Origin: Phorcus lineatus
Taxonomy: Eukaryota > Mollusca > Gastropoda > Trochida > Trochidae
Direction of reading: 5' to 3'
Length of the DNA stretch: 64,000 nucleotides
Assembly: GCA_921293015.1 (NCBI GenBank)
Contig: OV121097.1
Coordinates: 28,183,429-28,247,428, forward strand
A model generated the notes under the pieces. The model saw only the letters and a program-made list of their open reading frames with translations, ran no database searches and was not told the DNA's origin. A program made the position numbers and the translations under genes. This document shows, piece by piece, positions 48,012 through 60,420 of the stretch; position 1 is the first letter of the stretch, and each line of letters starts with the position of its first letter.

Positions 48012-51000
48012 GTGACATTGTGAGATAATGACTACGTAAGAGGTAGGCAAGTTTTGTGACATTGCCAGATAATGTCATTACACAAGAGGTAGCCATGCTT
48101 TGTGACATTGTCAGATAATGTCATTACGCAAGAGGTAGCCATGCTTTGTGACATTGTGCGGTAATGTCACTACACCAGAGGTAGCCATGCTTTGTGACAC
48201 TGTAAGATAATGTCACTACCAAAAGGTAGCCATGCTTTGTGACATTGTGAGATAATGTCCCTACAACAGAGGTAGCCATGCTTTGTGACACTGTAAGATA
48301 ATGTCACTACCAAGAGGTAGCCATGCTTTGTGACATTGTGAGATAATGTCCCTACAACAGAGGTCGCCGTGCTTTGTGACTTACACATTTCACAAGAGGA
48401 AGCCATGCTTTGTGACATTTTGAGATAATGTCATTACATAGGAGGTAGGCATGCTTTGTGACATTGTAAGATAATGTCACTACAAAGTAGTAGCCATGCT
48501 TTGTGACACTGTAAGATAATGTCACTACCAAAAGGTAGCCATGCTTTGTGACATTGTGAGATAATGTCCCTACAACAGAGGTAGCCATGCTTTGTGACAC
48601 TGTAAGATAATGTCACTACCAAGAGGTAGCCATGCTTTGTGACATTGTGAGATAAGGTCCCTACAACAGAGGTCGCCGTGCTTTGTGACTTACACATTTC
48701 ACAAGAGGTAGCCGTGCTTTGTGACATTTTGAGATAATGTCATTACATAGGAGGTAGCCATGCTTTGTGACATTGTAAGATAATGTCACTACCAAAAGGT
48801 AGCCATGCTTTGTGACATTGTGAGATAATGTCACTACCAAGAGGTAGCCATGCTTTGTGACACTGTAAGATAATGTCACTACCAAAAGGTAGCCATGCTT
48901 TGTGACATTGTGAGATAATATCCCTACAACAGAGGTAGCCATGCTTTGTGACACTGTAAGATAATGTCACTACCAAGAGGTAGCCATGCTTTGTGACATT
49001 GTAAGATAACGTCCCTACAACAGAGGTCGCCGTGCTTTGTGACTTACACATTTCAAAAGAGGTAGCCGTGCTTTGTGACATTTTGAGATAATGTCATTAC
49101 ATAGGAGGTAGCCATGCTTTGTGACATTGTAAGATAATGTCACTACCAAGAGGTAGCCATGCTTTGTGACATTGTGAGATAATGTCCCTACAACAGAGGT
49201 CGCCGTGCTTTGTGACTTACACATTTCACAAGAGGAAGCCGTGCTTTGTGACATTTTGAGATAATGTCATTACATAGGAGGTAGGCATGCTTTGTGACAT
49301 TGTAAGATAATGTCACTACCAAGTAGTAGCCATGCTTTGTGACACTGTAAGATAATGTCACTACCAAAAGGTAGCCATGCTTTGTGACATTGTGAGATAA
49401 TGTCCCTACAACAGAGGTAGCCATGCTTTGTGACACTGTAAGATAATGTCACTACCAAGAGGTAGCCATGCTTTGTGACATTGTGAGATAAGGTCCCTAC
49501 AACAGAGGTCGCCGTGCTTTGTGACTTACACATTTCACAAGAGGTAGCCGTGCTTTGTGACATTTTGAGATAATGTCATTACATAGGAGGTAGCCATGCT
49601 TTGTGACATTGTAAGATAATGTCACTACCAAAAGGTAGCCATGCTTTGTGACATTGTGAGATAATGTCCCTACAACAGAGGTAGCCATGCTTTGTGACAC
49701 TGTAAGATAATGTCACTACCAAAAGGTAGCCATGCTTTGTGACATTGTGAGATAATGTCCCTACAACAGAGGTAGCCATGCTTTGTGACACTGTAAGATA
49801 ATGTCACTACCAAGAGGTAGCCATGCTTTGTGACATTGTGAGATAATGTCCCTACAACAAAGGTCGCCGTGCTTTGTGACTTACACATTTCAAAAGAGGT
49901 AGCCGTGCTTTGTGACATTTTGAGATAATGTCATTACATAGGAGGTAGCCATGCTTTGTGACATTGTAAGATAATGTCACTACCAAGAGGTAGCCATGCT
50001 TTGTGACATTGTGAGATAATGTCCCTACAACAGAGGTCGCCGTGCTTTGTGACTTACACATTTCAAAAGAGGTAGCCGTGCTTTGTGACATTTTGAGATA
50101 ATGTCATTACATAGGAGGTAGCCATGCTTTGTGACATTGTAAGATAATGTCACTACCAAGAGGTAGCCATGCTTTGTGACATTGTGAGATAATGTCCCTA
50201 CAACAGAGGTCGCCGTGCTTTGTGACTTACACATTTCACAAGAGGAAGCCGTGCTTTGTGACATTTTGAGATAATGTCATTACATAGGAGGTAGCCATGC
50301 TTTGTGACATTGTAAGATAATGTCACTACCAAGAGGTAGCCATGCTTTGTGACATTGTGAGATAATGTCCCTACAACAGAGGTCGCCGTGCTTTGTGACT
50401 TACACATTTCACAAGAGGAAGCCGTGCTTTGTGACATTTTGAGATAATGTCATTACATAGGAGGTAGGCATGCTTTGTGACATTGTAAGATAATGTCACT
50501 ACCAAGTGGTAGCCATGCTTTGTGACACTGTAAGATAATGTCACTACCAAAAGGTAGCCATGCTTTGTGACATTGTGAGATAATGTCCCTACAACAGAGG
50601 TAGCCATGCTTTGTGACACTGTAAGATAATGTCACTACCAAGAGGTAGCCATGCTTTGTGACATTGTGAGATAAGGTCCCTACAACAGAGGTCGCCGTGC
50701 TTTGTGACTTACACATTTCACAAGAGGTAGCCGTGCTTTGTGACATTTTGAGATAATGTCATTACATAGGAGGTAGCCATGCTTTGTGACATTGTAAGAT
50801 AATGTCACTACCAAAAGGTAGCCATGCTTTGTGACATTGTGAGATAATGTCCCTACAACAGAGGTAGCCATGCTTTGTGACACTGTAAGATAATGTCACT
50901 ACCAAAAGGTAGCCATGCTTTGTGACATTGTGAGATAATGTCCCTACAACAGAGGTAGCCATGCTTTGTGACACTGTAAGATAATGTCACTACCAAGAGG

Positions 51001-51537
51001 TAGCCATGCTTTGTGACATTGTGAGATAATGTCCCTACAACAAAGGTCGCCGTGCTTTGTGACTTACACATTTCAAAAGAGGTAGCCGTGCTTTGTGACA
51101 TTTTGAGATAATGTCATTACATAGGAGGTAGCCATGCTTTGTGACATTGTAAGATAATGTCACTACCAAGAGGTAGCCATGCTTTGTGACATTGTGAGAT
51201 AATGTCCCTACAACAGAGGTCGCCGTGCTTTGTGACTTACACATTTCACAAGAGGAAGCCGTGCTTTGTGACATTTTGAGATAATGTCATTACATAGGAG
51301 GTAGGCATGCTTTGTGACATTGTAAGATAATGTCACTACCAAGTGGTAGCCATGCTTTGTGACATTGTGAGATAATGTCACTACCAAGAGGTAGCCATGC
51401 TTTGTGACATTGTGAGATAGTATCCCTACAACAGAGGTCGCCGTGCTTTGTGACTTTGACAGATAATGTCATTACAAAGAGGAAGTCGTGCTTTGTGATA
51501 TTGTGAGATAATGTCACTGCACAAGATGTAGCCGTTC
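48012..51537. repeat. 45/46-bp minisatellite with 173-bp and about 1,183-bp higher-order units
   Basis: The 45-bp monomer runs GTGACATTGTGAGATAATGT, then CACTACCAAGAGGTAGCC, then ATGCTTT. Variants are 46 bp ('gtccctacaacagaggtcgc'; 'ttttgagataatgtcattac'), and a 36-bp short form has 'gacttacacatttca'. One of each (46+45+46+36) makes a 173-bp unit, seen back to back at 49,852-50,370. A 1,183-bp super-unit repeats as 49,188-50,370 and 50,371-51,553. An earlier partial copy starts near 48,352, offset by 836 bp. The left edge (48,012-48,230) and right edge (51,420-51,537) hold the most diverged monomers. Many overlapping minus-strand frames of 67-112 codons result from the repeat and are not genes. 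Confidence 0.97.
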
Positions 51538-51700
51538 CAGGATACCACACTGTTATAAGTAGGGAACAAATAATATGTCTCAGGGTCATCGTCAAGGATT
51601 GCATGGGGCTTCAGCCATTTCTTTCTGTTCAATGAAACCAATTTGTTTACAACGTCTGGGTTCCAATTAGATAGCTTAATGCGTGTTCAGGACACGACAC
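51538..51700 (+). repeat. Block D, copy 4, directly after the minisatellite
   Basis: 'gtagggaacaaat', 'ggcttcagccatttctttct', 'ttccaattagatagcttaat' and 'gtgttcaggacacgacac' match D copies at 34.1, 43.0 and 61.8 kb. This marks the array as an expansion at the D edge. Confidence 0.8.
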
Positions 51701-52373
51701 AAATAATCAAACAAACGAAACAGTTGAATATCCTCGCTTCTTTATATCAAAACGTGGGATGTGTTCCCCTGATAGGTCTTTGTAAGGATTGAGTTATCCA
51801 AAATGAAATTAAAAGTCAGTAATGCAAACCAATATTTCGATGTATGCAACAAATGCACTATTAATGAATATCTCTTGAAATTACAAACTCAGGTAATCTA
51901 CCTCGTGAGTTATTTAACTAATATGCAGTTACTCAGATTGCAAATTGGATTTGCATTAAATCTGCGCATGCATGGACTACGATATCAGAAATATTCAAAT
52001 TTTGCCTACAGCCAGAAGGGCAAAAACGGCAGCCGCTGTCTTGATCCAATAACAATGCTAATGCTACATTTTAAAAGTCGGTTAAGTTTTTAAAAATGCT
52101 CAAATAAACAATATACAGCCTTTGTTCTCAGTTCAGAGTTTAGGTAAATTCAAAAGCTGCACACAGTACTAGTAAAGCCGTTTTCAACTTTCCATTTCCA
52201 CAGCTGACCATAGATTTGCATCGGTAGAAAGTTTAAGCAAGTGACTGTATCCTCATATGCCTTAAACTGGCCAATTTGAACCGAAAACGTGTGCTACAGA
52301 GACTGCTGTTTTCCACACAACTTCATATAATGATAAAGAGTGAATAAATAACAAGCTCTGTTAAACAAATTTA

Positions 52374-52449
52374 GTCATTTAATCCATTTTTTCTGTCATT
52401 TAATCCATAATTCTGCCACTTAACACATTCCATCATTTAATCCATAACT
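52374..52449. repeat. Short tandem repeat, about 20-22 bp x 4
   Basis: 'gtcatttaatccat' recurs three times, with a diverged fourth ('gccacttaacacattcc'). Confidence 0.75.
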
Positions 52450-52501
52450 GCGTTATTGTTATTATCATTTATTAGCTTCAACAGTTATGTCTTTTAGTAA
52501 T

Positions 52502-52596
52502 AAAGTACAGGTCTGCCCTGAACTATTTCAGATAAGGTACGAGACCGAAAGCCGAGTGGTTTGACCTTCATAATAGTTCAGGGAAAACTGTACTTT
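52502..52596. repeat. Hairpin element with 25-26-bp arms
   Basis: The left arm 'aaagtacaggtctgccctga' plus 'actatt' (52,502-52,527) pairs with 'aatagttcagggaaaactgt' plus 'acttt' (52,572-52,596), leaving a 44-nt loop. A related right arm occurs at 39,023-39,048, so this is a dispersed small element. Confidence 0.75.
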
Positions 52597-54504
52597 GTTG
52601 CAAAATATAAGATGGTTGAAGCTTTTCTGTGTCTTTACTGCATGGTATGTCGAATTTAATTCTTACAGTTTATCTTTCAACATAAATATATGTAAGTGAA
52701 TAAATATGAATTGCTTCTAATTGAAATAAATCCTCGTCTGTCAGTTTATTAGATAATATGATTTTACCGAAGCAGCAATTATACAAACTTAAAAGGGATA
52801 GATGAACTTATCTTGTAAGAACATGAAAACTAGGTGAAAGTTTAAAGGAGCAGGAGTACGCTTTTCTGAAATATTTAATTCTTCAAAATTATAAGTATAT
52901 AAGTTTACATAAGTTTATGACAACTGTATTATCTCCAAAAAACATCTGATTAATCAACCTGGTCATCCGTAGTCGTAGAGGAAATAATAAAATCAAGGAA
53001 AATCAATGGCGGACATTTTGATGTGAACACCTTTAATTTTTATAGGGAAATGGATTTGCATTTCTTGACCAATGATGCTACTTTCGTTTTATAACAAAAA
53101 CATTGCCTTGCAAATTGAAACATTTATTTTCGTTAACTTTTTTTTCTAAAACGTGTTACTGCTCAAATAAACTGCTTGATCAAGTTAATAATTATTTCAA
53201 TATAGACGAGATGTTCATGTGGAGCCACCTAGTGTGTATAAACTTTGTTATCTCCCCTTGCATCAGGTTATTAGGTTGTGAAATATTGATAAAAAAATGT
53301 TTTCAAACATCGTATTTGGGTTGATAAAATCAAAGGAAATGCATTGTTGAACAGGTGAATGTCCATGTACAAATATACAAACAAGAAGAAAAGAAGAGCT
53401 ATTCGGTCTGAGTATTCTTCCCTTGTGTAGAAAGATTTGCAATTAGTCCACTGAATATAGAATTACTAAACATTACATCATTTTTACTAAATCTACAAAC
53501 TTTGTATTTTTGTTTATAACTAATACATGTAGAGCTTTATTGACAAACAATGTTATCTCGAAGAAAAGTTTCTCTCTTGATAAATTCCAGGAATCTACCA
53601 TTATATTGATGTAACAAGAGACCATGCCCAAAAATGATTATTAGTAGCTTTTTTACCTCTGTGACACGTGCCTGTGCACAAGGAGCAAGATCACGTGATG
53701 TTCAGCCTTTCTAAAAACGAAAATTGATAATGAAAAATAATAATCTCCAATAATGATTACACAAGACTAGTCGACTAGACTTTTATTCTTTGAATGTAGG
53801 ATTTCATGTCTACATTCATGTTATCACTGTTTTGTCATTCAATTGAAGAAAGTCTGTTTATCTTCAGTGTACATGTTTATATTTGTTACATTTATGAAAA
53901 TCACACAACAGATAATATGGGAAATTTACTCTCAGTCATTATAAATTCAATGAATTTCAGGATATGTAACCATCGCATGAAGGATAATGCATTTTCGCTT
54001 TCTGCCATTGCCTTTTTAGCAATACTAATGCCACAAAAAAATGCATCAATTTGTATAATTAACCTGCCAGCTTAAGCTGGAATTGCGAGAAAGCAGAATA
54101 AACAATGGTTTTAATGTGTTGGAATGTCATTCACATATATCATCACACTTAAGTAACCCTTAGCGTCACTTAAAACAAATATATATGTTGTCTTCCACAG
54201 TGGTGTAATATATAATTGTAAGTTATAGCGAAGAAATCCAAAAGAGAAAAAAGAGGCAGTGTGATGTTTCACACGTTAAAAATGATAACGAATAGAGTGG
54301 ATTAACAAGTCACATGTTCACTCAGCTTGTACTGTCATGGTTTCAAACATTAATTAAAGTAATTGCCATATATATAATATGTATAGATAAAAAAATATAA
54401 TTCAGGCTCAAACACGCGGCTGTTTCGGTATTTTACATTCAGGTTATTCTGATGCAATGAAAACATATTTGTAAATCCAGGATGACAGTTAAGTACATTC
54501 TTGT

Positions 54505-54690
54505 TATCAAGATTATCTCGTTAGTGCGTTCGGCTTCTGATCATGATGTTCATTCCAGCTGATCGCGCAGGTTTCACCGCAATGCAAAGCCGATTGGCGT
54601 TGTGGACTTTCTCCCTGCAATAATACCGGCTGCCGCGATATAAGTGAAATACTCTTCAAAGCCACGGTAAACCCTCCTTACCTCACTTCT
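54505..54690 (+). mobile_element. SINE family 1, copy 5
   Basis: Plus orientation: 'ctcgttagtgcgttcggctt', 'gcgcaggtttcaccgcaatg', 'tctccctgcaataataccgg' and 'ctgccgcgatataagtgaaa'. It ends with 'ccttacctcacttc'. The head is partly tRNA-like but lacks a good B box. Confidence 0.88.
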
Positions 54691-57420
54691 AGATGATCTC
54701 ATTGCATTTATACAACACATCAATATATACTTTCAAGAGTACTTTCAAATGGTCCAAATCATATCCAAATTATGGTTCTTTGAAAATGTCTGAACCTGTT
54801 ATTCTAAATAACCAATATGGCGATCCAATGTATATGCTAAAGGCTTCCATCACTACATGAAAGTGTCTACCGTCGTACATCAGAGAACCATCTGATATGT
54901 GTCGGTACTAAACACTATCAGCAACACTAGCTGCTGCACTGCTAACAGATTTATGGTTTGTTTGTTTACAAACAGTTGGTATATTAGCGATATTCACATC
55001 ATCTGTAGTGTTTGTGTGTGTCAACCTGTTGAGTTACTGCATTGATGATGTTTGTTGTTTTAAGGTTAAGCCAGTGTGTGTTTACAAACAGTTGGCTCAC
55101 AAACCGTAGCAATCGCTTTATTTCTGTCTGATGACTTTCTGTCTAGGTTACATTTCACACTAAATCAGTGCTTGCTGAACTTCCTGTCACGAGTTCAGTC
55201 AAGTGTGCACTTAAGGTGTTGGTGCAATGATATAACTCGGTGGTGTACAATCTATACAGTTGCATGCCAAAAGTTTTTTCACATACTACAGTACACTAGT
55301 GAAAATATCATGTAATTTGAGATGCCTTTGAGGTATCGTAGCGTTGCGAAAAAGAAACGTATAATATTGAATTTTCAATACACATATACTGATCCATTCT
55401 TCTTTAAGGCAAATGTTCATCGTGCCCCACAATTACCCGTAACAGTTTTTGCAGGTCATTGAAGTGACCAGGGGTCAAATTTCCGAAAACACTAATTTTT
55501 ATTTTCTCAATAAAATCCTTTTTAAGTTATAATCTTTTTTAACAATAAGTCACCTTCGTTCCTTAGCACAAAGTCAATGTGATTATTTTGGTTTAAATCT
55601 CAGAGAGTCGATATGGAATATTTTATTTGACATTTAACGAAACTGAAATTTCGAAAATGTGACCCCATCTGTCTATATCGATATGCCAAAATTCGAATTT
55701 TCGCACGAGAGAACAGATGATCCAAAAATTCGTTCAAGAGTGGCTATTTCACACATGGACAGTGGGTGATCATTTGTCAGTTTTGAAACGAAACCCAAAT
55801 TACATGATACTGTATTTGCACTACGATTCAGTAGTAAGTGAACAAACTTTCGGTATGCAGCTGTAAATTGATGATTCAGCTGACCTTTGACCAATCGTAG
55901 GGGCAGATGAACAGCGAGTCATGCATAGGGAGTTTGAAGGAAACTATTTGCATGAAATAATATATGAAAAAATATTTGTCATCATTTCATCTCATCTTTG
56001 ACTTTGAAGTGTTTCGGATTTTATTAGATCATTGTTAAGATAAGAGGTAAAGTTATTGAATAGCATGCGATTGTTTTTAAATTATCTTTTGATGCCGTTG
56101 ATCGTAAATTTACTTAGTTTGTCTATTATGTAATTTGAGCACTGCAATACACTTATATCACAACGTTCACTTATTTCAGGTTTTAAATGACATTCTGGAT
56201 TCTATTTGGTGTAAGGTGTAATATCAACAACGAAAGCTGTAAACAAAGTGTGAACTCACAAATTCAAAATATGTTAAAAGTCCGAAATCGGTCACTGAAT
56301 TATCTATCTTTACAAAACGACGGCCATTTTTGATAATTGGGAATTGATCATAATTATTTTTGCTGTAAGTCAAGAAACCATTGAAAATTAAAATATAACA
56401 TGAAATAATAATAATGTGAACCAATATGTTGCAAATCTCTATCGCAATATAGTGCGTTACGGAAATGAGATCGATATCCATCCTTAAAGCTTATTTATCA
56501 TTTATATCGTTACATAGTTTTATATCCATCTTTTACTCAAAACATGTGGAGATCTTGAAAGAGTGTGATTTACAATAACCTTTGAAATGGAAGATGTCAC
56601 TGCAAGACATCAACTACAAGACTTACGGTTGTTTTAATCACCAATAATTAATGAATATGATACATTTGCAATTCCCACTACCATCTCTTCAAAGTCATAT
56701 CGTGATACCAATACATGTGGCCTTCAACTTGCCATCAACTAAGGCTTTCGTTTTGTAATGGCTGTAACGTCACATGGTTTTATCGTGTTGAAGCATTAAT
56801 ATCTATCAATAATTAACCACATCAACCTTCATATATAACAATAGTACAATCTATTAATTTCTTCAAACTTTGTCATCATAATATTTTTATCTTGAAACAT
56901 TGCTGTGTTTCCATAAGTCTTTAGAACAAAATCTGAAACCTCAAATTGACGTTCAATCATTTGTAAAATACATCATTTGTTCATCCTCCCACAACTTGAA
57001 CCTGTACATGTTTTTTCTCTGCATAAAGGACATGTGTCCCCACTGATATTGCGTTTCATGCAAAACGGCAACTTTTAATTGTTATTACTTTAGATTAACC
57101 CATTCTGAATAATTCAATCTCTTAAAATTTAAAACCTATATTTTGGGATGAACAATAAATGACATTTCTCATACGTTCCTACTTATTAATGTTTATAATC
57201 GTTTGTGTTTATGCATCATGGCCTAGTGAGCATTATGGAAACTTTGGAAACATTATGAAAACATTTATGTGAAAATGAATTGCAATAAAACAGATCCACT
57301 ATATGTAAACTAAGAGAAGAGTAAAATAGGTTGTCAGTTTTAAGAGCACTAAATTATATATTGAGTGCCGACAAGCAATGTATTTTTTGGATACATGTGT
57401 TGTCAGTGTGTATAGAAGGA
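54691..57420. other. Unannotated stretch
   Basis: Frames at 55,076-55,315, 55,673-55,894 and 56,224-56,481 have no domain or splice support. No element was recognised. Confidence 0.4.
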
Positions 57421-57429
57421 AACGATGGT

Positions 57430-58400
57430 CATGAATCTCTCCATGTAGTTTTATTTGACTTCGTTGTAGACTTAAACATTAAAACAGTATGAGGTGTCTG
57501 GACTTCGCGTTGTCGGTGTTTGTGTAGGAAACCATGCATGTAGCATGTGGAAATGCGTGTAGAGGTTTTATTCTTTATAGAGCTAAGATGTCACAGTGAC
57601 CAGCATTTATTGCATCTTCAGTAGTTAACCGACAAGAGGGTTGTCGTTAACAAGTTGGACTTCACCTGATTTTATCGACTTTATAACTTCAGACTTAATC
57701 ATTGTCAAAACACAACCTGAACTCATCAATCTAAAGCAATAAAAGTAGAAGGAGTGTCTTGAATGGTCCCATCAAAGTATAGTTTTCCATCCGGCAATGA
57801 CTTTCACAGTAGCGTTCACACCAGCACAATAGGAGAAATGAATGTTGATGGTTTACATCGATGAAGGTACATTTTGTCGCATTAGGAATATTTATCAATT
57901 TCTAAAAAATGGCCCGCACTTCAAAGGACAAGATATTTTAAACTCCTTTTAAACCTTAGATATTGCTGTCACAGGAATGATAAAATTCAGTATTTAAAAC
58001 CCAAAACAAATCTTCGAGGTCATATTGTACACGTTATTGAATATGTTCTTTCTTTACACAACTCAGCACTCAAGAAACCCAATGTCCCAAACGCACATAA
58101 CTTGACTGCACAATTGTTTTACCATCTGTTTTACAGATTGTTTGCTTATTACTACATCATCAACGAATAATGGTTTCCTGATTTTACACTAGGTTTTGAT
58201 GAGTCAAGACCCTTAAGAGACCGACGTGTTCCCTTGCCTCTCCTGAACTGCAACACTGTATGACACATCAGTAACATACAGAATGTGTTCACTCTTAACA
58301 ACCAAACTCCTTTTTTTACCTCAAACGATGCACGCTGTCATCCTATCTTTAGAACAGTCACATGCTTTCTTGGCACTTTGTTGAAGTCTTAGAACTGAAT
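57430..58400 (+). repeat. Blocks E and B, copy 7
   Basis: E (57,430-57,640) matches 44.6 kb ('catttattgcatcttcagta'). B (57,990-58,400) matches 27.5 and 36.2 kb ('accatctgttttacagatt', 'catcatcaacgaataatgg', 'acatgctttcttggcac'). Confidence 0.75.
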
Positions 58401-58429
58401 AGAAGTGAGGAAGTTTTGTTTATTAAGTT

Positions 58430-58620
58430 GATAAAATCAGGTTAGGATGATGCCATAAGTACATATATTGGTTGAACTTGTTCAGATATGTGCAACTATT
58501 TAGTGTAATGATCTCTTGCACGTATAAGGACATAACAATCTCATCAGGAGCCTGTCAGGTCACTTTGCTTTAAAGAGTCATATATGCCAAAGTTAATCAA
58601 TGGTGTCATTTGATCGCGAA
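58430..58620 (+). repeat. Dispersed repeat R with further copies at 59.0 and 59.8 kb
   Basis: 'atgtgcaactatttagtgta' plus 'atgatctctt' (58,490-58,515) recurs at 59,099-59,130. 'agagtcatatatgcc' followed by 'gtatcgactgttacc' recurs in diverged form at 59,815-59,880. The 58,510-58,575 part matches 29,035-29,090. Confidence 0.65.
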
Positions 58621-58671
58621 GTATCGACTGTTACCAAAAAGACACATTTTAAAGCTTATTGATTTTTACAG

Positions 58672-58792
58672 TGGCAATATGAAGGCAGAAAGTCGCAATT
58701 ATGATCGAAAACCGGACAGTGGCGCGCGTCAAATATTCAAAAGTAATTTTGGAGACCTATCTAAAACAGCCAGGAGGGCAGTTAGGAGTTGA
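58672..58792 (+). CDS. Possible terminal exon, basic peptide, unknown product
   Basis: The acceptor 'cttattgatttttacag' precedes an open frame to a TGA at 58,790-58,792. The peptide reads GNMKAESRNYDRKPDSGARQ, then 'IFKSNFGDLSKTARRAVRS': basic, with a composition unlike chance AT-rich frames and with CG-containing codons. It follows repeat R, whose copy at 29.05 kb also precedes an acceptor-like site. AATAAA signals occur downstream (about 59,030 and 59,440). Family unknown; it may be part of a mobile-element protein. Confidence 0.3.
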
Positions 58793-60159
58793 AAGTGTTT
58801 GTTAGGTTATATAACTAGTATCCATGTATAATTGACGTGGTATCTACAACCAGGGCATCTATAAGGCTGTTTTTATATTTTCATGGAAAACCACTATTTG
58901 TCATATATATGTCTTTTGGACATTTAAAATCAAGATGTTTTGATTTTATATCACCACATATGACATAAAGGTTCGCATCAAAGGTTAATAATATCTTATG
59001 AAAATCACGGAGTGGCTCTGTAAGTTGATAATAAATACAGATATTGGTTGATGTTCATTCGTGATGTTGAAAATTTTTTTAATAAGAACTTGTTAAAATA
59101 TGTGAAACTATTTAGTGTAATGATCTCTTCATCTACATCTTTAGCTATTTTTATAACATACCTTTACGTTGAATGCTATTGTCATTTAGGAAATATGGAA
59201 AGATTCTGAAACTATACCTTGCTATAAAAATATCAAAGGTAAATCCCAAATATGATGTAATATTTTGAATGAAAGAATTTCATTATGTAAGCTTTGAAGA
59301 CAAATATTTTAAAATATGAAATTGTAATCTGTTATAATTTAAAATTTTGGAGGAATGAGAGACATGTGATGAAATGATTTCTGCTGTTTATGTAAGATAA
59401 ATCCTTCTTCACTGTGATATGTATTTTTCTTGAAGGAAAATAAAGTCATTGAAATTAACTAAAAGCATTGTTATAGAACGTTCTGTAATATTTCTAGCGC
59501 AGTTGAATTCAGTTTTCAGTATTATCAGTTTAAGCGATTTTCACAATAACCAAACTGGGGTCAAAATGATTCAATATTATGTTAATTAAGAATGCAGCTG
59601 AGTGCTTAACGAAAAGTTAACGAGTAAGATATAGTAGATTTCAGCTACCGAAAGCAAGAATGATATAATTTAAGAACAATATCTAAAAAGGATGTAAAGG
59701 AATGAATTGATGAAACATAAGGTGAGCAATATATCAGTCATAAATGCATTAATTATTTAGCCTAGAACTACAAACTAAAAGCAAGGGTAAACTGCTAAAG
59801 AGACATTTGATTGAGTCACATATACCAACTTTTATCATTGGTTTTGTTCTATCAAGGAAATACTGACTGTTTCCGATAAGTATCAATTAAATGCTTATAA
59901 ACTAGTGTTCATGTTATTTCGGCTACAGCACACACATAAAGATGCTGTTCAAGATTCATTAATAATAATAATTGTCATGTATTTGACAGGTTTGGATAGA
60001 TATTTGAGCTGTTTTGAATACATAACACCATAATTGGTGTTCCAACACAAATAGCAAAATAAAGTACATAGAAAAACGGGGAAATCTCCGATTTTCTGTT
60101 CAAGACAAAATATACAACCAGGGCTCATTCAAAACAATTAGTCCCTCGTGTTTTTGTTT

Positions 60160-60420
60160 CAGGTGCCGCTGGTGGTCGCCATGAAGTTGAAGTCCCATCA
60201 GGACAGAATCAGCTCCAATGTCTGACTGACTGAAAGTTCCATGTCAAGTGTTGGACTGGGATAGAAAAACACAGGTGTCTGTGATCGTATTTCTGTAACA
60301 CTCAAAGGAAAACATGTCAACTCAATTAGCGATTTCATGGTATCTGGACCGGATCACCAGGCTAATTACAAATTACACGGATCATTGGTCTCTTAGACGG
60401 CTTGTTGACGTTCATTTGAT
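60160..60420 (+). repeat. Block C, copy 4
   Basis: Near-identical over about 115 bp to 46.14-46.25 kb, and shares 'agctccaatgtctgactgac' upstream. 'tttttgtttcag' precedes it, as a similar site does at 46.04 kb. Confidence 0.9.

Larger units (their letters stand above)
51701..54500. other. Stretch with small repeats only
   Basis: The 96-codon plus frame at 51,803-52,093 is ATG-started but has no recognised domain and contains common AT-rich residues; it is not supported as a gene. Small repeats at 52.4-52.6 kb are listed separately. A GTTATCTCCCCTTGC motif lies at 53,247. Confidence 0.4.

Noticed and set aside
48170-51604. Many minus-strand open frames of 67-112 codons with repeated 'LSHNVTKHGYLL'-type peptides
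   Set aside because: They are products of a tandem repeat with rare stops. All frames are open by turns, each ends within one higher-order unit, and the monomer lengths (45, 46, 36) shift the frame.
51803-52093. 96-codon ATG-initiated plus frame
   Set aside because: No domain, no splice sites or promoter features, and residue use is as expected for AT-rich chance frames.
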